Assembly: GCA_035048495.1 (NCBI GenBank)
Contig: JASUTR010000246.1
Span: 1 to 64,000, forward strand
DNA length: 64,000 bases
Origin: Euptelea pleiosperma
Lineage: Eukaryota; Streptophyta; Magnoliopsida; Ranunculales; Eupteleaceae
Direction of reading: 5' to 3'
A program made the translations under genes and the position numbers. The notes beneath the pieces were generated by a model, which was not told the DNA's origin, did no database searches, and was given only the letters and a program-made list of their open reading frames with translations. Positions 33,061-43,889 of this stretch are shown here, one piece after another. Positions within the stretch are counted from its first letter, which is position 1; the number at the start of each line of letters is the position of its first letter.

Positions 33061-34047
33061 TGTAGGGAATAAATCCACACACCCCCAAAATACGCGCTTT
33101 TTCCACGGGCTTGATATCCTTTGTGCTGTTGGATCCGAGGTCCCGGGACAGATCCGAGGTCAGACTCCGAGGTATCCGAGATCAGGTTCCGAAGTATCCG
33201 AGATCAGATTTCGAGGTGTCCGACATCAGATTCCGAGGAGTCCGAGGTGTCCGAGATCAGATTCCGAGGAGTCCGAAGTGAGGTTCCGAGATCGCCGAAT
33301 GATCCTGCAAATAACTCAATGTGGTGGAACTCCACCAAATGAGCCTCCGATGCTTAAGTCAGTCTTCTGAATAAAAGTTATAATCAAGCTTCAATCTCCA
33401 AAATCGCCTCCCTCTACTGTAGCAAATGCTGCTATTTATAGTCTTCAAAACTAGATATTTATGCAGATATTTTATATGGACCAGTAAGAACTCACCATGT
33501 GTCTTTCGATAATAATTCTTCAAGTCTAAAAGTAATTCCGAGGTTTCCGAGGTTACCGAATATCATATCCGAGACTTTCGAGGATCCCGAATAAGGTAAA
33601 TAAGATCAAATGTCAAAATCAGTAAATAGCACCCGAGGACCCGAGGTCATAATTCATGGACCCGAGGTGTCCGAGGTACCCGAGGTCATAATTCATGGAC
33701 CCGAGGTGTCCGAGGTACCCGAGGTCATAATGCATCAGAGCCCGAGGTACCCGAGCAATCCGAGGTACCCGACGTCAATTAGTCACGGGATCCGACTATT
33801 TCGAGGCACCCGAGCAATCCGAGGTAGCCGAGGTCAATTTGTCATGGGATCCGACTATTCCGAGGTTCCCGAGCAGTCCGAGGTAGCCGAGGTCAATTTG
33901 TCATGGGATCCGACGAGCCCGAGGTATCCGAGGTCCCCAGTAAAGTTTTTCCAATTCCCAGTTTACGGCTACCCACGTGTCAGTCGACGCATGTGACACG
34001 TGGCACAATCGCATACGTCCACGTGTCAACAGATTTTATCCCCCACA
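33061..34047 (-). repeat. 5' LTR of element 1
   Basis: 987 bp, TGTAGGG...CCCCACA on the plus strand. I count 34 copies of CCGAG on the plus strand, in sub-repeats such as CCCGAGGTCATAATTCATGGA and GAGATCAGATTCCGAGG. The primer site abuts its inner end. As the 5' LTR of a minus-strand element it should hold the promoter for gag-pol. Confidence 0.93.
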
Positions 34048-34334
34048 ACTGTATCCTTCCCCGCCCCCCTAATCCCAACGAATGGTCAATAATGTTCAAA
34101 TTCCACGGTTAAAGATAACCCATGAAAACGATTCCAACCCAATGCTTAGAAATCATTAATGAGGCTAAATTTTGGTCTATATACATAGTCATCAAAGGTT
34201 AGGCCAAACATCCAAAAGGTCATAAATCTGTAAGTGTGCCACGTGTTTCATATTATATCGGTCAGCAACGTTTTATTCTAAACACGGGATCTGGTAAATG
34301 AGAGAAAAAACTCGCTGTCCTTTTCAAGCCCCCT
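34048..34334. repeat. Flank of element 1 with a partial copy of the dispersed inverted-repeat family
   Basis: 34130-34275 has AATCATTAATGAGGCT, TTGGTCTATATACATAG, GGCCAAACATCCAAAAGGTC and GTGCCACGTGTTTCATATTAT, matching words of the family at 17.6-18.7 kb and 20.9-21.3 kb. The left side of the copy is missing at the retrotransposon border. Confidence 0.5.
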
Positions 34335-34433
34335 CCTAAAATGTCTGACACGTACTCCTTGTTAACCACCCTTGACCAACTAACCAAGGGCTTAATGGGT
34401 GGTTAACAAGGAGTACGTGTCAGACATTTTAGG
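34335..34433. repeat. Perfect 37-bp inverted repeat with 25-base loop
   Basis: 34335-34371 (CCTAAAATGTCTGACACGTA...CACCC) and 34397-34433 are exact reverse complements over 37 bases, with loop 34372-34396. It lies 415 bases upstream of the isomerase start codon. A transcript would form a long perfect hairpin. Either a young foldback element or a small-RNA-type hairpin. No target duplication was recognised. Confidence 0.85.
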
Positions 34434-34642
34434 AAGGGAAGTTTAAAGTTTGTAGTCCTCCGGAAACAGCGGGTAAATGGCTAATTTCTGTATAGAAACG
34501 CATGCGGATATTGTGTTACCGTATCTCAGTGCCTTCAAATTATCGATTCTCTGTACTGACGGTGAAGATGAGAAGTCTCCGTAACATGTGACAAGGTTCT
34601 CTCCAATAAGTCTCTGCCTGCTGTCAAAAACCTTTATTTTTT

Positions 34643-34750
34643 CCACGTGGCAAAGATCTATTTGGTGGAAACTTTGGCGTAGGAAGAAAAGATCGACCGT
34701 GGAGGCTTTTTCTCTGTACTGTCTGCTTAGAAAATCTTGCTTTTATATAG
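34643..34750 (+). promoter_or_regulatory. Probable core promoter of the protein disulfide isomerase gene
   Basis: TTTTATATAG at 34741-34750, about 100 bases before the start codon, followed by a CT-rich leader with GAGAGAGAGA. A palindromic CCACGTGG lies at 34643-34650. ER-stress bZIP factors of plants bind ACGT-core sites, so it could contribute to unfolded-protein induction, but this is inference. Confidence 0.5.
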
Positions 34751-34848
34751 ATCAGAACGTTCTGTACTCATTTATCTCGTTCGATCTCTACTCTCCCTCT
34801 TTGAAGATCTACACAGACTCGAGAGAGAGAGCTTGGAGAGCTCTGATC

Positions 34849-37800
34849 ATGGCGTCTAGGGTTAGGGTTTCGGTCTGCTTTTGCTTCGTAATTTTATCTC
34901 TTTTTGTCTCGTCTCTCAGAGTGATATCTGCTGAGAAAGAAGAAGGTCAGTCTGAGGAGTTTGTTCTGACTCTTGATCACTCCAACTTCTCTGAAACTGT
35001 CAACAAGAACTCCTTCATCGTCGTTGAGTTCTACGCTCCATGGTATCGCTTATTGTTCTTGTTCTTCTTTGATTCCATGTTTGTATTTCTCTGGTTATAG
35101 CTGTTTGATCTTCTTCATGCGTATACACAGAAATGGGTTCTTACATCTGTAGATCCTCACCTTTTCTTTTTCTTTTTTCGTTTTAAATTTTTTCCCTTTT
35201 ATGGAATTTCTAGCAATGTGTAGGAATTTCGGGTTGTAGATAGTTGATTTCCTTGTTACCAGCTTATAGAAGAGGGTTTTTGGAAGTAAAAAGTGTCTAG
35301 GATATGCTTATGTTATCAGTAAGAATCACTGGATCAAGGTTTTCTAAGTCTAAACTAATCCACCGTCCTTCATTTGATAGTGGGATAACCCATCATTTAC
35401 CTGTCAATCTGTAAAATCATTGATAAAACTAATAAAGGGATATAAACCTTTAGATCTAAAAGCTACAATTTTGATGCGTAAAGAAATTAAGGTAAATGGT
35501 CGTGAAACTTTTGTATCCATGTAATCATGGCCTTCTCAAGTTGTAATAGGTTATTTGCATCCTTTGTGATGATTTTAGATGCGTGTGATAAATCTGCAAA
35601 ACTTTTGTTTGTCTGATCTGATTATTCACTGTGCTTGAATGAGATAGATAGGTGTCTCATCTTGATTTATTTCACACGTTAATTGATATTTCTTTTACAA
35701 ATTCCTAACATTATTTATGATTTAAAATAATCGAGCATAGTCTCTTGTTGGTTAAACATTTACCACGTCTTGGTGGAATTTGTTACCTCCTAATGTAAGG
35801 GCAATTATGTTTTTGGCAAGAAGCCCAAAGCTTTGAAGGAAGAATAAAGAAATAGAATAAGGAGGTTTTTTGGTAGGGTTCATATGAAGAAAGACTGGGT
35901 TGGAGGACAGAGAGAATATAGAGGAAATGGGCATTCTCTCCAATGAAGAGTGCTTGAAAAAGGAAATAGCGAAATAAGAAATTCCATTGTTTACCTGTAT
36001 GAAGGAAATTAGTTGGACAAAATTCTAAGGTAATATAGCTCAACGAGGGCAATAAAAACACAATATTCTTTCATTGGATTACTAATGCTAGAAGTAAGTG
36101 CAATGGCTCACTTCAAATTGGGAGAGAAGATGACCAAAGACGAAGTTGTGATTCCATGGCTCACTCCAATCCCTGTAAGGAACCAAACTCTTTTTAACAA
36201 AACCTTGGATTGTAGGAAAGTTAGAACAATCAATGATAGATCAATAATGTTGACGGTGTATTATCATTATAGTAGACAATAGAAAATCAATATTGACCAG
36301 AGGCACAAACACTACTTGTCTTGGCTGGGTTCAAGCTGATGCTGAAACTGCCCAAGCCTGTCAAACGCGATTAGCTGGGGTTGGGCTTTGCCCAGCCCAT
36401 GATGAGCCTAAAATTTGCATGCCCAAAACTCAGCCTAAGAATATAATAGGCCGGGCCATTAAATAGGATGCGCCTAAGATTTTTTTTTACTAAAAGCCAT
36501 GCCCAAGCCTGATTCAGTTATTTAACGAGCTGCAAAAGCAAGCTTAGGCACAGCAGGGCCTGTTCATATATAACCCAAGCCCGACCCGGCCCCAAAAGTG
36601 GGCTGGGCCTAAAAGCCCATTGGATCAGCCAGCTCATCAACACCCCTGTTCTACAGATTATTCATGTGTTTGGAGGAGCTATTCATCTTGGCTTAGGCTG
36701 AGAGGTGCTTGAAGTGCTCCTCTTAGGTTGTGGCTACAGGCTTATCTATGTCTTGATTTGTGGGAACCTAGGGTAATAGCTTATCTGCTGTTTGACTGGC
36801 AGTAGAATAATTAAAGATGAACCTATGTTACGTTTGTTGGTACGCGGTACACAGTTTGCAACTCGAGGTTCTCTGTATCTAGGAAGAACCCCAGTTTGTT
36901 AAGGTAGGTTGAGAAAATGTAATTTCTATTTCGTGAGTTTGCCATTTTGTTTGCCATATCAAATCGGTTCTCTCCTTTTTAGGACAATTAATCTTTTCCT
37001 CTTTAGAAAAGATTCTCCTTTTTCCTTTCGTTAAAAACAAATCCTTGCCAAGGATTCTTAATGGGGGTGGCTAGTCTGTAACAAAAATAATTGCAAGTGA
37101 GACGTGATTTGGCTTATCCAGGACTTTTGAATTGGTTTGTGAGATGAACCAAGTTAACCATATGGCTAATCAGTTCATGAGGAACCAGGTTGCGATACGC
37201 GGGTAGTTATAGTGAACCAGATAATCCTTTGAGGAACAACACTATCCATGAAAAAGATTTGTTTTTTAAGCTCGCTTTGTGGATAAGTCTGTACCGGGAA
37301 GAGTCATTTTCCCATTGTCAAGGGATGTGGAGAAGCTGATCCATGGAATATCCTCATTATTCCTGCAGCTATGACAACTTACTGTTTGGTTGGATCCGAA
37401 TTTTCATGGCAGTAGCAAAGGAAGTTAGGGTAGGTTGGACTAGTGTCTGTTTTCCAGATGATGAGGGTGAATTATGCTAGACTTTCCATAGTTAAGTTGT
37501 GGGTCAAGTCATGCTGTTCTCATGGAGCCGATGATACTTTAACTTGTGGGCAATTTGCTCGATGTTGTGAGATAGCTAAAAGGGGTATCTCTTCCTCTGT
37601 TATTCTTCCCAAAGTTTCTAAAATATAGTGGCAAGTTATTATCTGAATTCTTTTATTTGCTGGTTAATTATCTAAATCTATTCAATGCACTTCTGATGCC
37701 TATATCAGTTTTTTTATTTTTTATGGTAAGCCTGTGATACTACAAAATTTTGCTGGCCAAAACTATTAATGATGATTGTTTTCAAGATTTTGATGTATTT

Positions 37801-40800
37801 TTTTCACCCTCCTTTGACAGGTGTGGACATTGTAAGAATCTTGCTCCTGAGGTAATCAATTTTATCATCTCTAGATTTTAACTCTTACTTTCTGTTCCCA
37901 TCCTTTAGTAACTAAGATATTTCTATGATTATATGTATGAAAAGTCTGTTTCAACCTTAGATTTTTTTTCTTTGACTTTTTAGTATGAGAAAGCTGCGTC
38001 ACTATTGAGTAGCCATGATCCTCCAGTTATTCTTGCAAAAGTTGATGCAAATGAAGAAATAAACAAAGGCCTTGCAACTGAATTTGGTGTTAAGGGTTTC
38101 CCCACGCTTAAGATTCTAAGAAATGGAGGAAAGAATGTTCAAGATTACAAAGGTCCTCGGGATGCCGATGGTATAGTTGAATATTTAAAGAAACAAGTTG
38201 GACCTGCATCTGCCGAAATAAAATCTGTAGAAGATGCTGGTAATCTCATCAGTGATGAAAAGATATTTGTTGTAAGTTTTTCTTTGCTTATTTTAAGTTT
38301 CTGTTTCTTCCCTTTCATTTAGGAAATGCTTATTCAGCACGAATGTGTTGGCACAATATTTTAGGTTGGGCTCTTTCCAGAATTTTCTGGGGAGGAATTT
38401 GAGAACTTTACAATCCTTGCTGAGAAATTGCGTTCCGACTATGATTTTCGTCATACCTTGGATGCTAAACTCCTTCCACGAGGAAATGCAGTGGGTGGGC
38501 CCACAGTTAGGTTGATCAAGCCATTTGATGAACTCCTTGTTGATTTTCAGGTATTGTTGGATCTTAACGAGGATCTTTCTTTTTATTTGTGGGTTCTTTA
38601 TGGGCTTTTATGACTATTCGGTTTTCTTATGAGTTCTATTTTGTGGATGCTACGCCCTTGAAGGATTTTCATGTGGATGCTTTGGAGAAGTTCGTTGAAG
38701 AAGCTAGTGTTCCTATTGTGACTGTTTTCAACAATGATAAAAACAACCACCCATTTGTTATAAAATTCTTCAACAGTCCTGATGCCAAGGTAAATGGCTT
38801 CTTTGGTTGATTGAGTCATAAGCACACTATTTTGTATTTTTTTGTCCCCCTTTTAATCAATGTACTTATTGCTGACACTTGAGAACTCTGCTGCCTGTTA
38901 TTACTAATATAGGTTTCTAAAAGTGGCAATATTTTCCTTCCGTAGAAGGGATCACTTGCAAAAGAATGTTTAAGTCACCTCATTTGATCATGCAGCCAAT
39001 CAAATCGGAAAATATAAATAGTAAACTAAAATTGTGTTTGTTTTGTGTTTCCATGTGTTGATTTTTTTTTACAACCCTTCCATTGTTCCAATTTTCTGGG
39101 ATCAGGTATATGATAACCTTCTTTATTGCTGTATCCCTACATCAAGGTCTTTGTTGGAGTTAACTGATTGTCTAGAATGCTTTAGTGATTTTTATCATTT
39201 ATTTATGGGTTCATTGGGGACTAGCACTTGATGTTGCACATAAGATCTATATGCATTTTCCTATTGACCAATGGGTGTATTTCTTGGCTGTGTTTTGTGA
39301 TGTACATGCTTTTTTGGTAACATGCAGCCATTTTCATGATGTATTCTCATCCGATACATCTTTGTTTACCTATTTCTCCTTTTGGAATGGTTTTACTAAT
39401 AATATATTCCTCCTTCTTGAAATTTTGAAATGGGTAGGCCTTGCTGTTTTTAAACTTCAGCAGCGAGCTTGCTGATGCTTTCAAATCAAAATTCCATGGT
39501 GTTGCTGAGCATTACAAAGGAAAGGGTATAGGCTTTCTGATGGGTGACCTTGAGGCCAGTCAAGGTGCCTTCCAGGTTATAATCTGTTTTACTTAAATCT
39601 ACCTGTCTTTTGTTGGTATCTGGCACTCAACATATCCTTTTGACTCACTGGATTTGTTACTGGTATGGATGAACAGTACTTTGGACTTAAGGACGACCAG
39701 GTGCCCCTCATCGTCATACAAAACAATGATGGCCAGAAATTTCTTAAGCCAAATTTAGAGCCGGATCATATTGCACCTTGGTTGAAGGAATACATGGTGA
39801 TGCTTCTGGTTCTTTCTTTGTATCATCTCCATATGATCTGGTGTTGCATCATTAGTTTTCTGAGTTGACTACATGCTTGCAGGATGGAAACATAAAGCCA
39901 TTCAAAAAGTCAGAACCTATCCCTGAAGTTAACAATGAGCCTGTTAAGGTGGTTGTTGCTGACAGCCTCGAGGATATCGTTTTCAACTCTGGGAAAAATG
40001 GTATGCAGCTGACATCTCAATCTTTATAGTGTTCCTATTCTTTTCTTTTTCCCAATCTTTACCATGTGTGGAATCGTCACCTTTTTTTGTAATGCTTATT
40101 ATGACAGTTAGGATCAATGTTTACTAAACGTGGAGGCGTGGGGTGCCTCCCGAGCACGCCTTTAAATGTTAACTTAAAATAAAAATAAATAATATGAGGG
40201 GAAAAATTATGAGTAAATGTTAATCTAATTCCTATGGGGAAAAAGATGGTTTTGGTAAAATTAATTTAAAGGAGAATTTTTTTATTATTTAAGGGTTAGG
40301 TATAGGGGGGAAAGCGGAAAAAAGAAGTAAATAAAATTTTATAAGGTATGACAACATAAAATTGCCGACATCAGCGTATGCTTGTGAGGCGCAAGCCTTT
40401 CTTAAAGTCTCATTGTGGATGGTGGTTTGCTTTATGAGTTTTTATGATTTTTTAATAAGCCTCAGGTGTTTTGGGGAAGCCTCATCCTGATGCAAGCCTC
40501 GAGGCATGAGCTGCAAACGCCTTTTAAGGCTCTGGTTAGGATATACATAGTTTGCGTTGATGATACCTTGTAATTACTCCCGGTCGTATGTTAATTTATT
40601 TTTTGTCATTTACTTGATAGTTGGTCCTTGGGAACGATTGACCTATCTAGGGGTTGTGGTGACGATTGGGCGACTTTTGTGTCCTCCAATAGCAAATTTC
40701 CAACTACTAGTCAGTGCTTGCCTTGTCGGAGGGTCATAGAACCTTCTTCATCTCTCCTTCAACACTCTTTGGTTCCTCATTCTAATGCAATAGGATGCAA

Positions 40801-43411
40801 TTGGTTAGGGTCTGATTCGACAGATAGTCATCTTTTACATATGGGAGGAGAAAGACGAATATAAATGTTTAAAGTTCTCTCGTATTCGTATATCGTTTTA
40901 TCATTTTTGACAACTAGCAGGTTTTATCAAGAATCTTGTAAAGAGAAGTGACCAGGGAATGGACTCGCAATGCAAAATCAAGAGCAATTGGGCCTGATAT
41001 GAAGTGAGGAGCAATTGGTTCTCTCTGTGGCCAATGAGTCAGCACCACATTTGTACTGAGTGTGGGTGAATGAGATTTGTAGTCTACACAAAGTACAAAA
41101 TGTGGTCAAGTAGGTTTGCAAGCTTCAAGTCAGGATTTTTTCTTTGTTGTCCAAGAGGTGGCCTTGAGGAATTTTTTCTGTCTTTCATCCAGAACGGTAA
41201 CAATTATTTTTTTGACTTTCGCACAAGGTCTTCAGCTCATTCAAGTTTTCTGCAACCCTGAGCAGATCCAATTCTGATTGACCTACCTTTTTTTTTTTGA
41301 TAAGCAAAGATGATATATATTCAGAATGGGGAAAATCATCCCTCGAGTACATTATGTATGCTTTACATAGTGTAAATTAATTGGTCGCCCAACATTAGCG
41401 AAAAAGGATGACCAATAAAGTAACTCAAGATGAAAGAGGAAAATTACCAAGTAACATGGTATCCAAAGTTGAAACAATTCGCATAGCTTATGGACTTGGA
41501 TCCGTTGAGTACGGATGACCAATAACTTAAACAAGCTTTGGTCCCATTTATGGATGATCAATAAAATTTACATTAGCAGTATGACATTTCTTTTTTTCCT
41601 TTTTATGTTAAAATTCTGAAAATAAAGTAAATAAGTTATCTGATATCAGTTATACTTTTTCTATGTAGTTGGTATGATTACAACCACTGAACGATGATTT
41701 GGATGAAATGATGAACTATTATAGAAAGAATTATCTGCAGGAGCAAAGTGACAATAAATTGTGACATAAGAATGCTTAAAATCTTTGTCAATCCTTTCTA
41801 TATATATATATATTCTTGCAAGGTTATATGCATTTTGGAGTGTGTATGACAATTTGATTGTTTCATTCTTCAGTTCTACTGGAATTTTATGCACCTTGGT
41901 GTGGACATTGCCAGAAGCTGGCTCCAATCTTAGATGAAGTGGCTGTCTCATTTCAAAGTGATGCAGAAGTCATCATTGCTAAGATTGTAAGATTATTTTT
42001 CTGCTCAATCCTGTAATGGAGATAAAATTAATTTATTCTTCCTTTTGGCATTCTTAGTGATAATATGGGTGACGAAAAGACTACATTCGTACAGACTGAT
42101 GATACCATAGCTCCAAGAAAGCATAGGTAGCTTGGGCTACATGGTATCATGGTCAACTAAGGGTACTGATCTTGGATTCCCATCATATGGTAACTACATA
42201 CCGTGGAAGCTGTGACACAAGTCTCTATTCACATATGATCCATGTATATCTTATTTTATCATAGGAAATCTTACCGTGGAAGCTGTGACACAAGTCTCTA
42301 TTCACATATGATCCATGTATATCTTATTTTATCATAGGAAATCTTGAATAAGAGCATTAATGTAATCTGTGAGTTGATTTGAATTATGTACATACCATAC
42401 CATAGCCGTTGCAATCCCATTTGCTGCTGTTACAAAGCCTACACATTGGGCTTGAGCCTGTATCTCAACTATTGACAACCTGCACTGCAACCATGAGGTC
42501 ATGGACTCAATCCCATCCTACACACAGAGTAAAAGTAGACATATTGGTGATTTCTACTTCATTTATACTAAATGTTGAACTGTTTGTTTTTACTGTTTTC
42601 CTTTCCTCTGAAATAGGATTACTTCTGGGCTGATTGGCTGTTGAAACACCCTTTCTATCCATGGGCCTCTCCTGGATGTCTGATTCATTATAATGTTTCT
42701 CTCCGAAATTTAGTTGGCTAGCTCATCTCGGACCCATCCCATTGCATCATAAAATTTGAAGTGTTTTTTTTTTCAACTAGATTTGAAAAAAAAATCAGCC
42801 CTATTTTTATTTTTCTTATGCTACTTGTATTGACCTCTGGTCGTCAATATTGCTTTGCCAATTGTAATGATATAAATTTTTTTAAATATATTTTTTTGAT
42901 TGTTAAATTTTCTAACTTTATTTTGTCTGCATTAGGAAAAGCAAATGACTTAGAGCTCTTTGGCTAGGAATGGGATGCATAGGAACTCCTTGTTATATGA
43001 TGGAGAATCGTTTTCCCTAATGTTGTATTTTTACATTATTAAATTCTTCAGCACTAATCAAAGAAAAAGATACGCTTTTTTAATTAATGAATTATCTAAC
43101 ATCTCAAAGCTGTGAGCTTGCTTCTAGTAATTGATTGGGGTATCATTTGTACGTCTTCATCCATTTATTCGGTTATTGAACAATTTATTCCTGACATAGT
43201 TCCTCTTGTAATCACTTTCTAGGATGCCACTGCCAATGATATCCCAAATGACAGTTTCGACATTAAAGGTTACCCAACTGTGTACTTCAAAGCAGCAAGT
43301 GGCAACCTGGTGCAGTATGAAGGGGAAAGGACGAAGGACGACATCATTGAATTTATTGAGAAGAATCGGGATAAAACTGACCAGCAGGACGCAGTAAAAG
43401 ACGAACTGTGA
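34849..43411 (+). CDS. PDIL1-1: Protein disulfide isomerase, ER type (PDIL1-1-like)
   Basis: Forms, breaks and reshuffles disulfide bonds in proteins folding in the ER lumen. Ten exons with GT/AG borders: 34849-35042, 37821-37851, 37984-38271, 38365-38550, 38664-38789, 39438-39575, 39677-39796, 39883-40000, 41874-41986, 43223-43411, giving 1503 nt (500 aa), the usual size. Signal peptide about 1-28 ([18 protein letters not shown]). Thioredoxin a domain with WCGHCK at 65-70 and cis-Pro115 (GFPT). b and b' domains. a' domain with WCGHCQ at 409-414 and cis-Pro456 (GYPT). C-terminal KDEL for ER retrieval. Three N-x-S/T sites (NFS, NFT, NFS). Each active-site CGHC is whole. Introns 1, 8 and 9 are long and carry repeats. 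The class-I paralogue name is by similarity. PDIL1-2 is the alternative. Confidence 0.95.
36290..36660. repeat. Repeat in intron 1 of the isomerase gene
   Basis: GC-richer island inside an AT-rich intron, full of GGCC words and partial inverted pairs: GGGTTGGGCTTTGCCCAGCCC, GGGCTGGGCCTAAAAGCCC, GCCCAAGCC. Looks like a small interspersed element, but its ends and family were not determined. Confidence 0.4.
40120..40560. repeat. Repeat in intron 8 of the isomerase gene
   Basis: Bounded by AGGCGTGGGGTGCCTCC near 40133 and GCAAGCCTCGAGGCATGAGC near 40493. GAGGC/GCCTC words recur in both orientations (GTGAGGCGCAAGCC, AAGCCTCAGGTG). Inverted-repeat element suspected. No target duplication found. 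Confidence 0.35.
42199..42344 (+). repeat. Perfect tandem duplication of 73 bp in intron 9
   Basis: The segment from TACCGTGGAAGCTGTGACAC to ATCATAGGAAATCT occurs twice with period 73 and no difference that I can see. Recent slippage-type duplication, not affecting exons or splice sites. Confidence 0.9.
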
Positions 43412-43765
43412 TGAAGGTGATGGTCTAACCTTCTCTGCTCATGATGTTTATGAAGTGGGGCCATAGTTTTAAGATGTATTGAATTGCTCTGCTGTGATCT
43501 CTTCACAATGAAACTATTGGTTTTTATGGTAGTGCCTGGGCAACTCATTTATGTATATTTGTTGGCAACACACGTAAGATAAGTGTTAAGATAAATCTTA
43601 TAACTTCGTAAGTTCATCACAACATAGGAGAAACATTGAGCTTTGTTTCCAAAATTTCATGTCAAATGTTTCTTGTTTAGCGAATTAAGTCTCAAACAAG
43701 TTTGGGTTATTTTCAACTTGGAAATGCGTTATATAGGTTAGGAGAAAGTGGTTGTAGAGGCACAT
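43412..43765. other. 3' flank of the isomerase gene
   Basis: Likely 3' untranslated region in its first 150-200 bases. No consensus AATAAA is evident. Nothing else recognised before the SINE. Confidence 0.5.
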
Positions 43766-43889
43766 CTTTTTTTTTTCCGGTTGTTAAGCCTGTTTTTATA
43801 GAGATCAGTAACTCGGTGAAGGTGGGTTTTGAACCCAGGTCTATGGTATCATCAACCTCAAACTTTACCAACTGAGCAAGCTGGCACCT
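43766..43889 (-). mobile_element. tRNA-derived SINE
   Basis: Minus strand starts with a tRNA-like head: GTGCCAGCTTGCTCAGTTGG (A box) and GGGTTCAAAACCC (B box), about 50 bases apart. Then comes a short body and an A-run (T-run at 43767-43776 on the plus strand). RNA polymerase III A and B boxes plus a 3' A-tail define plant SINEs. A working tRNA gene is unlikely, because the acceptor and anticodon stems do not pair. Target duplication unclear. Confidence 0.7.

Larger units (their letters stand above)
23352..34047 (-). mobile_element. Tat-lineage Ty3/gypsy LTR retrotransposon, element 1 (10.7 kb, young)
   Basis: Full-length element on the minus strand: 5' LTR 34047-33061, primer site, gag-protease, RT-RNaseH, archaeal-type RNase H, integrase, tandem repeat, an antisense gene, polypurine tract, 3' LTR 24283-23352. 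A second (archaeal-type) RNase H after the normal one, and extra frames downstream of integrase, are known marks of the plant Tat clade. The LTRs differ by only about ten base changes by eye outside repeat-number changes, so insertion was recent. No matching 5-bp target duplication is seen (GTGTC against ACTGT). Pol has two stops and a deletion, so it is probably not self-sufficient. Confidence 0.93.

Noticed and set aside
43820..43889. tRNA gene on the minus strand
   Set aside because: A and B boxes are present, but acceptor and anticodon stems do not pair and an A-tail follows, so it is a SINE head.
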